Of a stretch of 64,000 bases of DNA, positions 46,804 to 56,589 are shown one piece after another. How positions within the stretch are numbered: the first letter of the stretch is position 1; each line of letters opens with the position of its first letter. The DNA is taken from positions 1,612,001 to 1,676,000 of the forward strand of contig CP084610.1 of NCBI GenBank assembly GCA_025917655.1. Reading direction: 5' to 3'. Origin of the DNA: Chlorella sorokiniana. Taxonomy: Eukaryota > Chlorophyta > Trebouxiophyceae > Chlorellales > Chlorellaceae. Made by a program: the position numbers and the translations under genes. The notes beneath the pieces were generated by a model, which had not been told where the DNA came from, made no database searches, and was given only the letters and a program-made list of their open reading frames with translations.

Positions 46804-48715
46804 ATGCCTCGGAATTCTTTGCCCACTCTGCTGGCGTTGATTGCAGTATGCTTTTCAGGTGATCCAATATGCATGCGGGATCCGAAACCGTTGCAGTTGG
46901 CCTTTAAACCTCCTGCGGACCTGTGGTATAGCGGGTGGTGGCCTGCTGGCGGCGCTACCTTCACACGCTCGTTCAGTTCAATAGGGCAAGCAGCAACCTG
47001 GTAATGTTCTCTCTGCAGGTCTGGTGGCCGCCGGTCCGCCTCAAGACTGCGCTGCGGCAGGGCAGACCTGCAGCGTGGTGCTGCCGCCGCCTTCCCCGCC
47101 TGCCGGCCCGTGAGTCGCCTGCTGCTGGTGTGCCTGCCAGCAGCGCTGCTGGAGCGCTGCCCACCCATCACATGCAACGAGCGTCCCAACAGCTTCCGCG
47201 GCCTGCAGCGCGCTCACCACCCCTTGCCTGTTGCCTCGTGATGCGTGCCTGCAGCTGCCTCCCGACGGCGCCCAGTGGACCAGCAGCCCCCTCACCGAGT
47301 GCTGCGCCGGCTTCGCGTTCGGCCAGTACTGCGGCTGCGTGCCCGACGGCCTGACAACCCGGTGGACGTGCCTGGAGTGCTGCTCCCGCTTCTGTCCCAC
47401 CGACACTGTGTGCGGGTGAGCTGTGCTGCTTCCCACCTTGCCAGCCTGCAGCTGCTCTATAGTTGCCCTCGCTTTGCCGAGCACCCCTGCACACTCAGCG
47501 TTGCCCATTGCTTGATTTGCAGGCCGGCCTCCCCTCCCCCGCCCAACCCCCATCACCCCCTCCATCCCCGCCCTCCCCCTCCCCTGCCCCCAAGCCCGCC
47601 GCCGCCTTCGCCGCCGCCGCCCTTGCCCCCGCCGCCCTCTCCACCGCCGCCCTCCCCACCGCCGCCCTCCCCCACCACCCTCTCCGCCGCCACCGTCGCC
47701 GCCGCCACCCTCTCCCCCGCCGCCCTCTCCCCCACCGCCCTCTCCCCCCCGCCCTCCTCCCCCCCCTCCCCACCGCCGTCGCCACCGCCGCCGCCCTCTC
47801 CGCCGCCCTCTCTCCCCTTCACCGCCTCCCCCTCCGTCCCCATCGCCCCCTCCTTCGCCACCCTCGCCTCCTTCGCCACCCTCCCACCCGCCGTCCCCCC
47901 TCCGCCTCCTCCCCCGCCCAAACCTGCACCTGGAACACCATCACGCAGCCGGATGTGGTGCAGGCCAGCAGCCTGATCTTCCTGTCTGCAGCCAGCCGTC
48001 GCGACTGCAGCCTGACCATGACCCTGTCCAGCCCGGCGCGCGACCAGGACTGCGACGCGACGGATGCTCTGGTGGTCCTGGATGGCACCAGCGGCCTCAC
48101 CCTCACGCAGTCTGGGGGCTGCCACGTGGCCTCGTACGCACCCGCTCCCTACTCGGTGCGTGGGGAATTGCAGCGGCCCCCAGAGGCCGGTGCCTCCGCC
48201 CCCAGTCGTGGCTGCCACCGCGGGCGGCTGCCCGGCATGAGCAGCGCTACTTGCCCAGCCCCGCGCGCTTCACCCACCGCCACACCACCGCCTTGTGCCC
48301 GCACGTGGCAAGCCCGCGTGCTCATAAGCCGCAGCCTTGCTGGACGCCGCCGTGCCAGCGCTCTCGCGACACGTCCGTTCCGCCCCCGACCCTTCCCCCT
48401 GTGCCCGCAGCTGGCAATGTCCTTTTCCGGCGACGTGACGCTGACCAGCCTGAATGTGTCGTACTGCTCCGGAACCTTGGGCTCCCCTGGACCCTCACCG
48501 TCACCTCACCCGGCGGCGGCGCGGCGGAGTTTGACAGCGCCAGCGGGCTGGACTGCACCTCCGCCCCCATCCTCCTGACGCTGCCCAACCTCGCCGTCCC
48601 CTTCCGCGGCTCGGCGACTGTCACGCTGTCTGCCAGCGGGATCCCCTTCAACAGCGCCGACGGCATGGCGCTGGCCGTCTACTCGTGGACAGGCGTGGGC
48701 TGGCCACGCACGTGA
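46804..48715 (+). CDS. Secreted Cys-rich / Pro-rich modular protein, paralogue 1
   Basis: Probable extracellular-matrix or cell-wall glycoprotein. Exon 1 at 46804 encodes a signal peptide (MPRNSLPTLLALIAVCFS). Exon 2 (from ~47018) reads GLVAAGPPQDCAAAGQTCSV + VLPPPSPPAGP. Exon 3 (47253-47416) is a cysteine module: LTECCAGFAFGQYCGCVPDG + LTTRWTCLECCSRFCP. A long PPSPPPP-type spacer (~47520-47920) follows, as in hydroxyproline-rich glycoproteins. Then comes a beta-rich C-terminal domain in two exons: TCTWNTITQPDVVQASSLIF, DALVVLDGTSGLTLTQSGGC, and LAMSFSGDVTLTSLNVSYCS + PFRGSATVTLSASGIPFNSA + GMALAVYSWTG. The pherophorin signature was not seen, so the family name is left open. Frame breaks: one C short at the start of exon 3 compared with paralogue 2, several in the Pro-rich region, and one near 48480. 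Confidence 0.72.
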
Positions 48716-49226
48716 CTCCCTGCTCTACACTTTGCGCTGGTCAGCAATTTGAGGCACGTCTTGAGGCCCTCTTGCCCTCGCCTCCATTGCCATGGGTTGC
48801 TGGTGCTGCTACGCCGGGGCCTGCTCCAACTCTTCTGGCAGCATCCTCCAGGCCCGGGCCTCCGCCGCCACTGCGCCTCAGGCCAAGCTTGACCTCCGCA
48901 CATCTCTTTTGGCTTCAACTTCAATCTTCCACATCTCATCTTGCCGGCCCAGTGTGCGCGCACGTGCGCAGCGCCAGCCTGGTAAAACTCGGTACGGTGA
49001 CCAACAATCGATGTCTACCTGCTTCATTTTGGTTTCCGTTCGAGGTTCAGGCTTGTGGGTGCAATTGTCTTGCCACACCCATCTCAAGAACAAGCTCCAG
49101 TCGCTGGCTCCCGGAATTAGGCGTATCCCCTGCTCTTTCAACACTGATAACCGTCCTCTTGTGACTTAAAGTTGCTGCGGACGCTACAAGGCTTCCTCCT
49201 TTACCCGGCCCTGTCTCCGGTCGACA
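48716..49226. other. Intergenic between the two paralogues
   Basis: 511 bp. No gene seen; holds the 3' flank of paralogue 1 and the promoter of paralogue 2. Confidence 0.45.
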
Positions 49227-50969
49227 ATGACGCTCACCGCTGTGCTCGCCCTGGTGGTGGCCACCGCGGCCACTCTAACAGGTGATCAGTCCTGTTGAAT
49301 GCATCGGGACCTCAGCGGTGTGGGCCGCCCGCCGCAGGCCTCGCACTGGTGCTGCGCCCACCCGGTCGCTGAACTGCTGAGGGGCGGCTTGCCGCTGGAG
49401 GAGGGCTCGGCCTGCTGCTGGAGGGGGAGTGTGGCTTCATTCAGCGGGAGCACCGAGTACCACTGTTTGCTGCCAACAGTGCAGGTCACATCCGCTGTTT
49501 GCCCATCTGCAGGTCTGGTTGTGGCTGGGCCCTCCCAAGCTGCGCCGCGGCAGGGCAGATCTGCAGCGTGGTGCTGCCGCCGCCTTCCCCGCCTGCCGGC
49601 CCGTGAGTCGCCTGCCGCACTTGGCCTGCCAGCAGCGCTGCTGGAGCGCTGCCCACCCATCACATGCGTGGAGCGTCCCAACAGCTTCCGCGGCCTGCAG
49701 CGCGCTCACCACCCCTTGCCTGTTGCCTCGTGATGCGTGCCTGCAGCTGCCTCCCCGACGGCGCCCAGTGGACCAGCAACCCCCTCACCGAGTGCTGCGC
49801 CGGCTTCGCGTTCGGCCAGTACTGCGGCTGCGTGCCCGACGGCCTGACAACCCGGTGGACGTGCCTGGAGTGCTGCTCCCGCTTCTGCCCCACCGGGGAC
49901 ACGTGCGGGTGAGGAATGGGTAGCTGCTGCAAGCTGCCTTGCCTATCACAAGTTGCTCAGGTCGTGCACACAGAGCCTCAGCATCCAGCTTATGAGTGTC
50001 AGTATTGGCAACCTCTGAACCTCTCCCCACCCACCACTCGCAGGACTCACCCGCCCCCATCCCCACCACCGCCCTCCCCCCCGCCCCCTTCCCCCCGCCG
50101 CCCGCCCTCCCCCTGCCCCCTTCACCCCCGCCCTCTCCCGAGCCGCCTTCACCACTGCCACCACCTCCGCCGCCGCCTCCTCCCCAGATCATTAATTGCA
50201 CCTGGACCACAGTTACCGAAGAAGGCCTTGTGACTTCTGGCGAGACATACGATGGGACCATCGCCAACCCCGGCCAGTGCACAACAGCCATGTCCCTCTT
50301 CAACCCTGTGCGCTACCCAGGCTGCAGCGAAAGCAATGCCATGTTCACGATTGATGGCACCAATGGCCTTGTGCTCACACAGGCTGTAGGCTGCTACTCA
50401 ATGTACGGCTTTCCGGCTCCAGAGTCGGTGAGCATGGTTGCATCTTCAGCGTCGGGCAGCACAGATGACGCTCGAGATCTCATCCTCAGTCTGCCCCTCT
50501 GACTGAGGAACTTCAAACCCGCCTTCGGTCCCGTCGTGCTGCAATGCATTCACGCCATCGTCGCCCCGCGCCCCCCCAACCACCCACCCACCGGTGGGTA
50601 CCCACCCCACACACCCACCCACCCACCCCCACCCACCCCACCCACCCCAACCACCCACCCACCCACCCACACCCCATGCAGTTCTCCATGAGCTTCTCCA
50701 ACGAGGTGGTCTTGACTAGCCTAACCGTGACAGGCTGCCAGGGCGCTGGTCAGACTTGGAAGCTTGTCTTCTACCCATCGTCCGGCGGCAGCTTTGAAGT
50801 CCAAACAGATGGGTGCACAGGGACTGACTTTGTGTTTCCAGTGCCAGACGTCCGCGTCGCGGCCGGCGGTACCCTCGACGTTGCGTTGTTCTCGGAAGGC
50901 GCTGCCGCCAGCGACACCACGGGCATGGCGCTGACGATCAGCACGTGGGTGGGCCTGGTCCAAGCATGA
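49227..50969 (+). CDS. Secreted Cys-rich / Pro-rich modular protein, paralogue 2
   Basis: Same exon plan as the preceding gene. Exon 1 (49227) encodes a signal peptide (MTLTAVLALVVATAATLT). Exon 2 (~49513) gives LVVAGPSQ and the shared CSVVLPPPSPPAGP. Exon 3 (from ~49749) encodes the cysteine module in frame: CLPDGAQWTSNPLTECCAGF, QYCGCVPDGLTTRWTCLECC, SRFCPTGDTCG. The Pro-rich spacer is much shorter (~50043-50187). The C-terminal domain reads IINCTWTTVTEEGLVTSGET, NAMFTIDGTNGLVLTQAVGC and, after an intron made of CCCACC-type repeats, FSMSFSNEVVLTSLTVTGCQ + TLDVALFSEGAAASDTTGMA. Cysteines and the DGT-GL-LTQ...GC and SMSFS motifs are conserved between the two. It ends at 50969. Likely a secreted matrix or lectin-like protein; the role is unknown. 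Confidence 0.72.
50550..50677. repeat. CCCACC-rich low-complexity tract in intron
   Basis: About 100 bp of imperfect (CCCA)n / (CCCACC)n ending at the cag acceptor of the last exon of paralogue 2. The complementary strand is G-rich with many GGG runs and could form G-quadruplexes. Confidence 0.8.
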
Positions 50970-51165
50970 GCACCCCTGCAGTTACAGTTACTGCCACCAT
51001 CTGGTCGAGGCGCAATATGGGCTGCCCGTCTCCGTTAGGGTTGTATTGCCAACCCTCCCCACTGACGAGACTGCCCTTTCATGAGGGCCAATGCGCTGAA
51101 TGAGGGCCAATGCGCTGTAAGAACCCCAGCCTCATCATGCCAAAACGTTGGTTACAACATGGGCA

Positions 51166-53379
51166 TCAGAGAGTGCGCACAGCAAAAGAGCAGAGCAGGC
51201 GTGGAAGAGGAGCAGCAGTGGTGAGGAGAGCGGAAGCGGCACAAGGACATGTCAGAGGGAGGGGGAGCAACGACGCCAGGCATGGCAGCCGAGTCCCGGC
51301 AGCATCAGACGCGGGCATCACCGCATCGCGCCAGCCGACAGCGTCAATCATGTTGTACAGCTTCTTCTCAGCTCCCGCTTGGATCTGGCGGTGCAGGAAC
51401 AAGCATGCATCCACTGTGCCCTCTGCATACACCTCTCGGCCGCACACGTTGTGTTTGAACTCCAGCGTCACTGGGAGTGAGAGGGTTTGGGGAATGGGGG
51501 AGGGGCATGATGGTGCTGATTTGGGCATGGAGATGGGGTGGCTGCTGCTGTGGCTGCCACGGGCATCGACAACGCCCTTGCCATGGCTCCTGCCATCACC
51601 CCCAGAGCAGCCGGCCCGCCGCGCAGGCAAGCGAGGGCCGCTGGGCCAGCCAGTGCACAGTGGATCCCGCTCACCGCTGCCGTCTGGGCTGGTGAGGGTG
51701 TAGGTGTGGAAGGCGTGGCCGCTGTTGACGTGTTGCTCGGGCACCCCATCCGGGACACCTGCTCGCTAGGGTCCCGCACCTTCTCTATGTCTTCCTGCAG
51801 ACCGCGCGGCCACCAGCAGCGGGTGGGGAGGGGCGGCTGCCGCCGTCGAGGCCCGTTTGGGTGCGGCTGGCAGCACGAATGCTGCGCACACAGCACAGGC
51901 GGAGAGCTGTGCAGTGGTGTACTGCCAGTAGCCCTCCCTTCACTTGCAGCGTACATGAAACCCCGCTGCCCGCTGTTATGTGACAATGGGGCGGTTGCAG
52001 GAAGGCATTGTGCGGCGCTGTTCCTTTCTGTCCCCCCCCGCCACAGCCCCCACCCTGCCCCCAACCCACCTCCCCAAACTGCAGCCCCATCTTGTTCAGC
52101 GAAGCCACCACGGCCTTGGCAGTGCCGCTGGTGTCGGCCTTGGTGCGCTGGTGGCTCTCCGCTACTGCCAGGCGGTAGCCAGAGAAGCAGCCAGGGAAGC
52201 GCTCTGCCATCAGCTCCATCATAGTCTGCAGCGGGGGACCCATGAGTGGGAGGGTGGGTTGCCAAACAGGTGGTTCCATGCAAGGCCGCCCAAGGCGGGG
52301 GAGGGAAGCGCAAAGCAGTGACAGCATGGGGCACGCTCCCCAAGGCTGCAGGGGGTGGGGGCCTGCCCAGCGTCTGCGGCGTGATCGGGCGCCGCATGCT
52401 GCGGGCGTCTGCGGCAAGCGGCGGCAGCGGCAGATCAAACCAAGCACCAGCCTGGCGCGCCTGGAACGCCACGATCTGCTTGCCCATGTTGGGCGCGATG
52501 ACGGCGTAGCGCCCCGCCGCAGCCACGCTCGCCAGCAGCGCCTCGCGGTCGCCGCCGGTGGTGCCCATCACAAAGGGCAGCGCGTTGGCGCAGTAGAACT
52601 CGGCGTTCTCGTTCACGGCGGAGGGCAGCGTGTAGTCGACCACAATCAGGTCAGGATACTCGCTGCAGGTGTGTGGGTGGGGGGAGTTGATGGGGTGTGT
52701 CCCCCATGAGTGAGGGTGTGGTGGGCGGCGGCTGACAGGGCAGGCAGGCCGCCAATGCGCCACGCAAGCAGGCAGACTGGGGCAGAGCAGCGGCCTGCCC
52801 AGGCCCGAGGGGGCGGACACGGAGAGCTCAGCACGGTGTGCGGGCAGCTTGGTCCCCACCCCGGCTGCTGCAGGGCCGCCGCACCTCTTGATGCGCTCCA
52901 TGGCCGCCTGCCGCTCCGCGTGGCCCACCAGCTCTACTGGGATGCCGCTGACGCCAACGTTGCCCACCGCCACCGCCTCCGACTGGCCTGTCAACGTGTA
53001 AGGCACCAGCGTGAGGCCTGCACGCACCACTGCCTCTGCGGTGGCGTGGCCCATCTGCGAGGGGAGCAGCACGGGCCAGTGCACCTGGGCAACCCACCGA
53101 GCGGGGGTGACGGGGCAGGCGGCGGGGCCTGGTTCCCGCTGGCCTTGGCCCGCTCAGTGCCCGCTGCATGTGTCAGAATGACACATTGATGTTACATCAA
53201 TCAATGACAGGCCGCTGGGTTCTTGGTTTCTCCCGTCTCACCTTGCCGGTGCAGCTATTCACCATGATAGGCGGCCCAGCTGCTGCAGTGACTGCCATAG
53301 CACGACGATGCTGTGGAACACAATTTGCAGCGGCCCGCCTGCTTGCAAGGGCAGCAGGCCGCAGACTGAGGTTGGACAT
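51166..53379 (-). CDS. DapB: 4-hydroxy-tetrahydrodipicolinate reductase, plastid, lysine biosynthesis
   Basis: NAD(P)H-dependent reduction step of the diaminopimelate route to lysine, in the chloroplast. Exons on the minus strand: 53379-53242, 53054-52885, 52662-52461, 52225-52070, 51794-51675 and 51470 to the stop. Residues 1-~30 (MSNLSLRPAALASRRAAANC) form a transit peptide. The cofactor motif PPIMVNSCTGK-MGHATAEAVV spans the first intron. It is followed by YPDLIVVDYTLPSAVNENAE, LPFVMGTTGGDREALLASVA, YAVIAPNMGKQIVAF and the catalytic VAESHQRTKADTSGTAKAVV. Next are SGHAFHTYTLTSPDGS, VTLEFKHNVCGREVYAEGTV and KKLYNMIDAV. The plant-type NS-TGKMG and the ESHQ-TK-DTSGTA are diagnostic. One intron (after 52461) has a GC donor. 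A G is missing in the GGGG run near 51745. The C-terminus beyond YNMIDAV is longer than usual, so the stop at 51166 may be wrong by a frame slip. Confidence 0.92.
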
Positions 53380-53675
53380 ACTAGACTCGCGGCTTGATCG
53401 ATCGCTGGATGCGTTCAACTCTGTCCTCGACGGGTTTAGATGGCATGCCACATGGTGATGGAGCCATCGCAACCAGTCCTGTTTGTGTGTATTGCTCGTG
53501 TTCTGCCCGAGTGCAGAAAACATCACCAGCGCTTGGCCCGCATTGTTCACGGAACCGCGAGTCGATCTTAACAAGTTTCTGCTGCAGGCGACTGCCTTCC
53601 TCACCCGCACTTCGATCTGTGATCACCAACTTTGGTTGAGGGGCTCCTGGCAGGCAGCAGGAAGGCTGCAAGGAG
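53380..53675. promoter_or_regulatory. Divergent intergenic region, DapB / YIPF6
   Basis: 296 bp between opposing start codons; no TATA box recognised. Confidence 0.4.
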
Positions 53676-54974
53676 ATGTCATTCCTGGGTGGCAACACAG
53701 CCGGCTTCGGCCAGCCCCGGCGAGACGATGTGGAGCGGGTGCGTGCAGCTGTGTGCTTTGACCGGCGCTGCTGCCGCTGTCAATGTTGGCCCGATTCTTT
53801 GAAACAAACAAGCGCGCTTCTCGGCAGCGCAGCGGGCTTCCAAAGCCCAGGGACAGTCGCCGCCCAGCAGGCAGCCTGCCCAGCGCTGTGTGCCCTCCAA
53901 CGCCCCCTGGGTGATGCAACCCCTGAAGCCCTGTTGCCCTGCGCTGCAGCTATTCACTGGGGATCCCTCCGTGCCGCTGAGCACAGCAGCCGGCCCTGGT
54001 GGCTATGCGCCGCCTGTGACCGACTCGCGCGCGCGGCGCCGCAGGGGCCGCACTCGGCTTTGGCAGTGCCCCGCAAAACACGCTGGATGAGCCGGTGTGG
54101 GAAACAGTCAAACGCGACCTCAAGCGCATATACAAAAACCTGGTGATGGTGGTCTTCCCGTTCAAGGACCGCTCGCAGCAATCTGCGGCGCTGCGCAACT
54201 GGGATCTTTGGTGAGGGGTGCGGCACGTGCTTTGGTCTGTGGCCCGATGTCAGCGTGGAAGAGGATGGCCAGCGGCGCGCCCGACTTACGTAGCTACCCT
54301 TGTCTGTTACGCGGCAGGGGCCCCATGATCTTCACGCTTGGCCTGGCCATCACCCTGTCACTCGGGGCACAGACCGCCTCTAAAACCTTCTCGGTGGGCA
54401 TGCATGCGAAAGCCGCCACATAGCTGCCTGCAGGCCTCAACGTCGCATGTTTCCACGCCCGCTGGTAGCGCTGCCCAACAGGCGGCATGCGCCTCAGCGC
54501 TCGGCCCTCTGTCCCCGCTGCAGCTGGTGTTTGCTCTGGTGTCTGTGGGCGCCATTGTGCTGACCGTGAATGTCGTCCTGCTGGGCGGAACCATCGGCTT
54601 CTTCCAGTCGCTCTGCCTGCTGGGATACTGCCTGTTCCCCATCGACGTCGCCGCCATCGTGTGCGTCACTGTGGACATCATGCTGGTCAGGTGTGCACGC
54701 TTTCAGAGCCGAGTTCAGGCGTAACGCTGGTGCTTGCTTGCCCCTGGGTGTGTGTGCCCTTATTGCGCAGTGACATTTGCGCGGTGCAGAATGCTGGGCG
54801 GTTGCGGTTGCTCCCTGCCGCAGGTGGATCCTGGTGCCCATCATGGTGGTTTGGTCATCATGGGCCAGCATACCCTTCATCGGCGGCGCGGTGCCCACCA
54901 ACCGACGAGCGCTGGCCATCTACCCCCTTGTGCTGCTCTTCACCGCGGTTGGATGGCTGGCCCTCATCACCTAG
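53676..54974 (+). CDS. Yip1-family Golgi membrane protein (YIPF6/YIP4-like)
   Basis: Multispanning Golgi/TGN protein that binds Rab GTPases and helps membrane traffic. Five exons: 53676-53738, 53950-54210, 54318-54393, 54524-54690 and 54824-54974, about 239 residues. The cytosolic N-terminus ([20 protein letters not shown]) leads to the hallmark [20 protein letters not shown] and [20 protein letters not shown] + [18 protein letters not shown]. At least four more hydrophobic helices follow: [60 protein letters not shown] and [32 protein letters not shown] and the DLWGP motif are Yip4/YIPF6 features. Exon 2 has one extra base (or lacks two) in the GCGCGC run near 54030. Confidence 0.93.
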
Positions 54975-55109
54975 CCAGCTGCCAAGCCCGGCAGCGGGCC
55001 GTGCTCCTGCTCAAAGGCCCCTGGTTTTGCCGGCGGTGGTGTGGCCACCTTTTCATTGCCTCCGCATTTCTCGCTGTGTTGGTTAGTGAGCCATGCCACC
55101 AGTCATCAT

Positions 55110-55114
55110 TGTAA
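55110..55114 (+). terminator. Candidate TGTAA polyadenylation signal of the YIPF6 gene
   Basis: TGTAA 136 bp after the YIPF6 stop codon, at the distance also seen behind the protease gene. Motif-based only. Confidence 0.4.
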
Positions 55115-55308
55115 CATATGACAGCGAGTGCAGCCCTTTCTGCCAAGGTGTATCAGGGGCCCTGCCAGTCGCGAAGGTGTCGCTGAGTTGGCCTCGTGCC
55201 CCATCCAGATCAGCGGCAGGGGGCGGCACAGAAGCAGAGCCTGCTCAGCCACAACGCACATTTCGCTCTCTGTCCTGCTTCATCTGCTTAAGCAACTGGA
55301 CAGCAGCA

Positions 55309-56048
55309 ATGGCTTCCACCGTGCAGTGCAGGCCAGCGGGGGTGGCAGCGGTGAGGCCGGCGGCCTTGCGGGCACCCTCCAGCAGCAGTGCCTTCATTGG
55401 CGGCAGCAGCATCCCCCGCAGCCCGCTGCGGACGCCTTCGCGGCCTGCAGCGCGGCAAGTCACCCGGGGCCTGTTTGGCCTGGGCGTGCCCGAGCTGGCT
55501 GTGATTGCGGGCGTGACAGCCCTTATCTTTGGTGCGCAGGATGTCGACATGCCGCTGGGGTGCCTGTTGAACTTGGCGGGGCACTGGCGGCGGCCGTGGG
55601 TGCCGCCCCCTGAGTCAAGTTCACTGGTTCGTGGGGCTGCAGCTTGCCTTGTCAACCGGATATCTTTAGCCAACACAGTATCTTGCCCTGAGTTGCAGGC
55701 CCCAGCAAGCTGCCTGAACTAGGCAAGGGACTGGGCAAGACTGTCAAGAACTTCCAGTCAGCAGCGAAGGTACACTTGCAGCCGATGTTTGCCATGCGTC
55801 TTTTCTTTGCTGGCAGCAGGAATGATGCTGGAACTGCTTTGTTGCATACCACAGTCACCTTGGATACAAACAATCATATTGGGGTTGGACTTTTGCGTGG
55901 CCTTGTGCGTGTCTGCAAGATGTTTTGGTGCCCTCCGCCTTGCTGCTTCCAGGAGTTTGAGAAGGAGCTGAAGGAGGCGGCAGCATCAGAGGACCAGGAG
56001 CCCAAGAAGGTGGCACCTGCAGCAGAGAAGAAGGAAGACAAGGCATGA
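55309..56048 (+). CDS. Thylakoid Tat translocase subunit Tha4/TatA
   Basis: Pore-forming subunit of the chloroplast twin-arginine (delta-pH) translocase. Three exons, 55309-55531, 55699-55769 and 55953-56048, splice to 390 nt without frame problems: 129 residues. Residues 1-~45 are a Ser/Arg-rich stroma-targeting peptide (MASTVQCRPAGVAAVRPAAL onward). The mature part has GLFGLGVPELAVIAGVTALI, one transmembrane helix preceded by the conserved Glu of PEL, then FGPSKLPELGKGLGKTVKNF (hinge and amphipathic helix) and QSAAKEFEKELKEAAA. The C-terminus is charged (EDQEPKKVAPAAEKKEDKA). The lack of the Pro-rich, longer tail of TatB/Hcf106 favours Tha4. Confidence 0.93.
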
Positions 56049-56589
56049 ACGCCATCCCCATCACCGGCAGCCTGCAGCAGCCCCGGCAGTTTTCAACCGT
56101 GCCCCTCCTCTTTCCCTCGGCAGCGTCACCCTGCATCAAGGCAGAGCTGAACCTTTGCTATCAGTCGAGCTTCCAATCTTCTTGGCATTCTGAAGCGTAC
56201 GTTGGCTGCTCAGCCAGGAGCCAAGTACAGCAGGCACGCTGCTGCAATAAAAATCACGAGACGGTTCCACTGTCAACACGTTTGGAGTGACATTTTGGAG
56301 CAATCAATCAAACCCATACTAGGCCTGCAGTTGCAGTTCGAGTGGAGTGTTCCTGTCTCTTTCCTTGTGAAAAGTGTGCAACATGGGGCTGTCGCGGTGC
56401 AGAGCACTGGCAGCACTCAAGAGCACAGCAGGGAGCACTGGCGCTGCATGCATGTTGTGCCTCCGTATCATATGAACGTCGTGCCTTCGAAAGCAAAATC
56501 ATAGCCAAAGAGCGCGCTGCACGCAGCACACTCTTTTGGTTTCGCAGCACCCCGGCCCACTTGTTCCGACCCGCTGACCATTGTCGAGC
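56049..56589. other. Intergenic between Tha4 and NAF1
   Basis: A+T-richer 3' flank. An AATAAA hexamer at 56246-56251 may be a poly(A) signal of the Tha4 gene. Nothing else recognised. Confidence 0.4.

Noticed and set aside
46804-50969. Pherophorin genes
   Set aside because: The Pro-rich spacer is similar, but neither the pherophorin cysteine pattern nor its conserved start was seen; the cysteine module and C-terminal domain differ.
51079-51118. Two-copy repeat TGAGGGCCAATGCGCTG
   Set aside because: Only two short adjacent copies in a 3' flank; no evidence of function.
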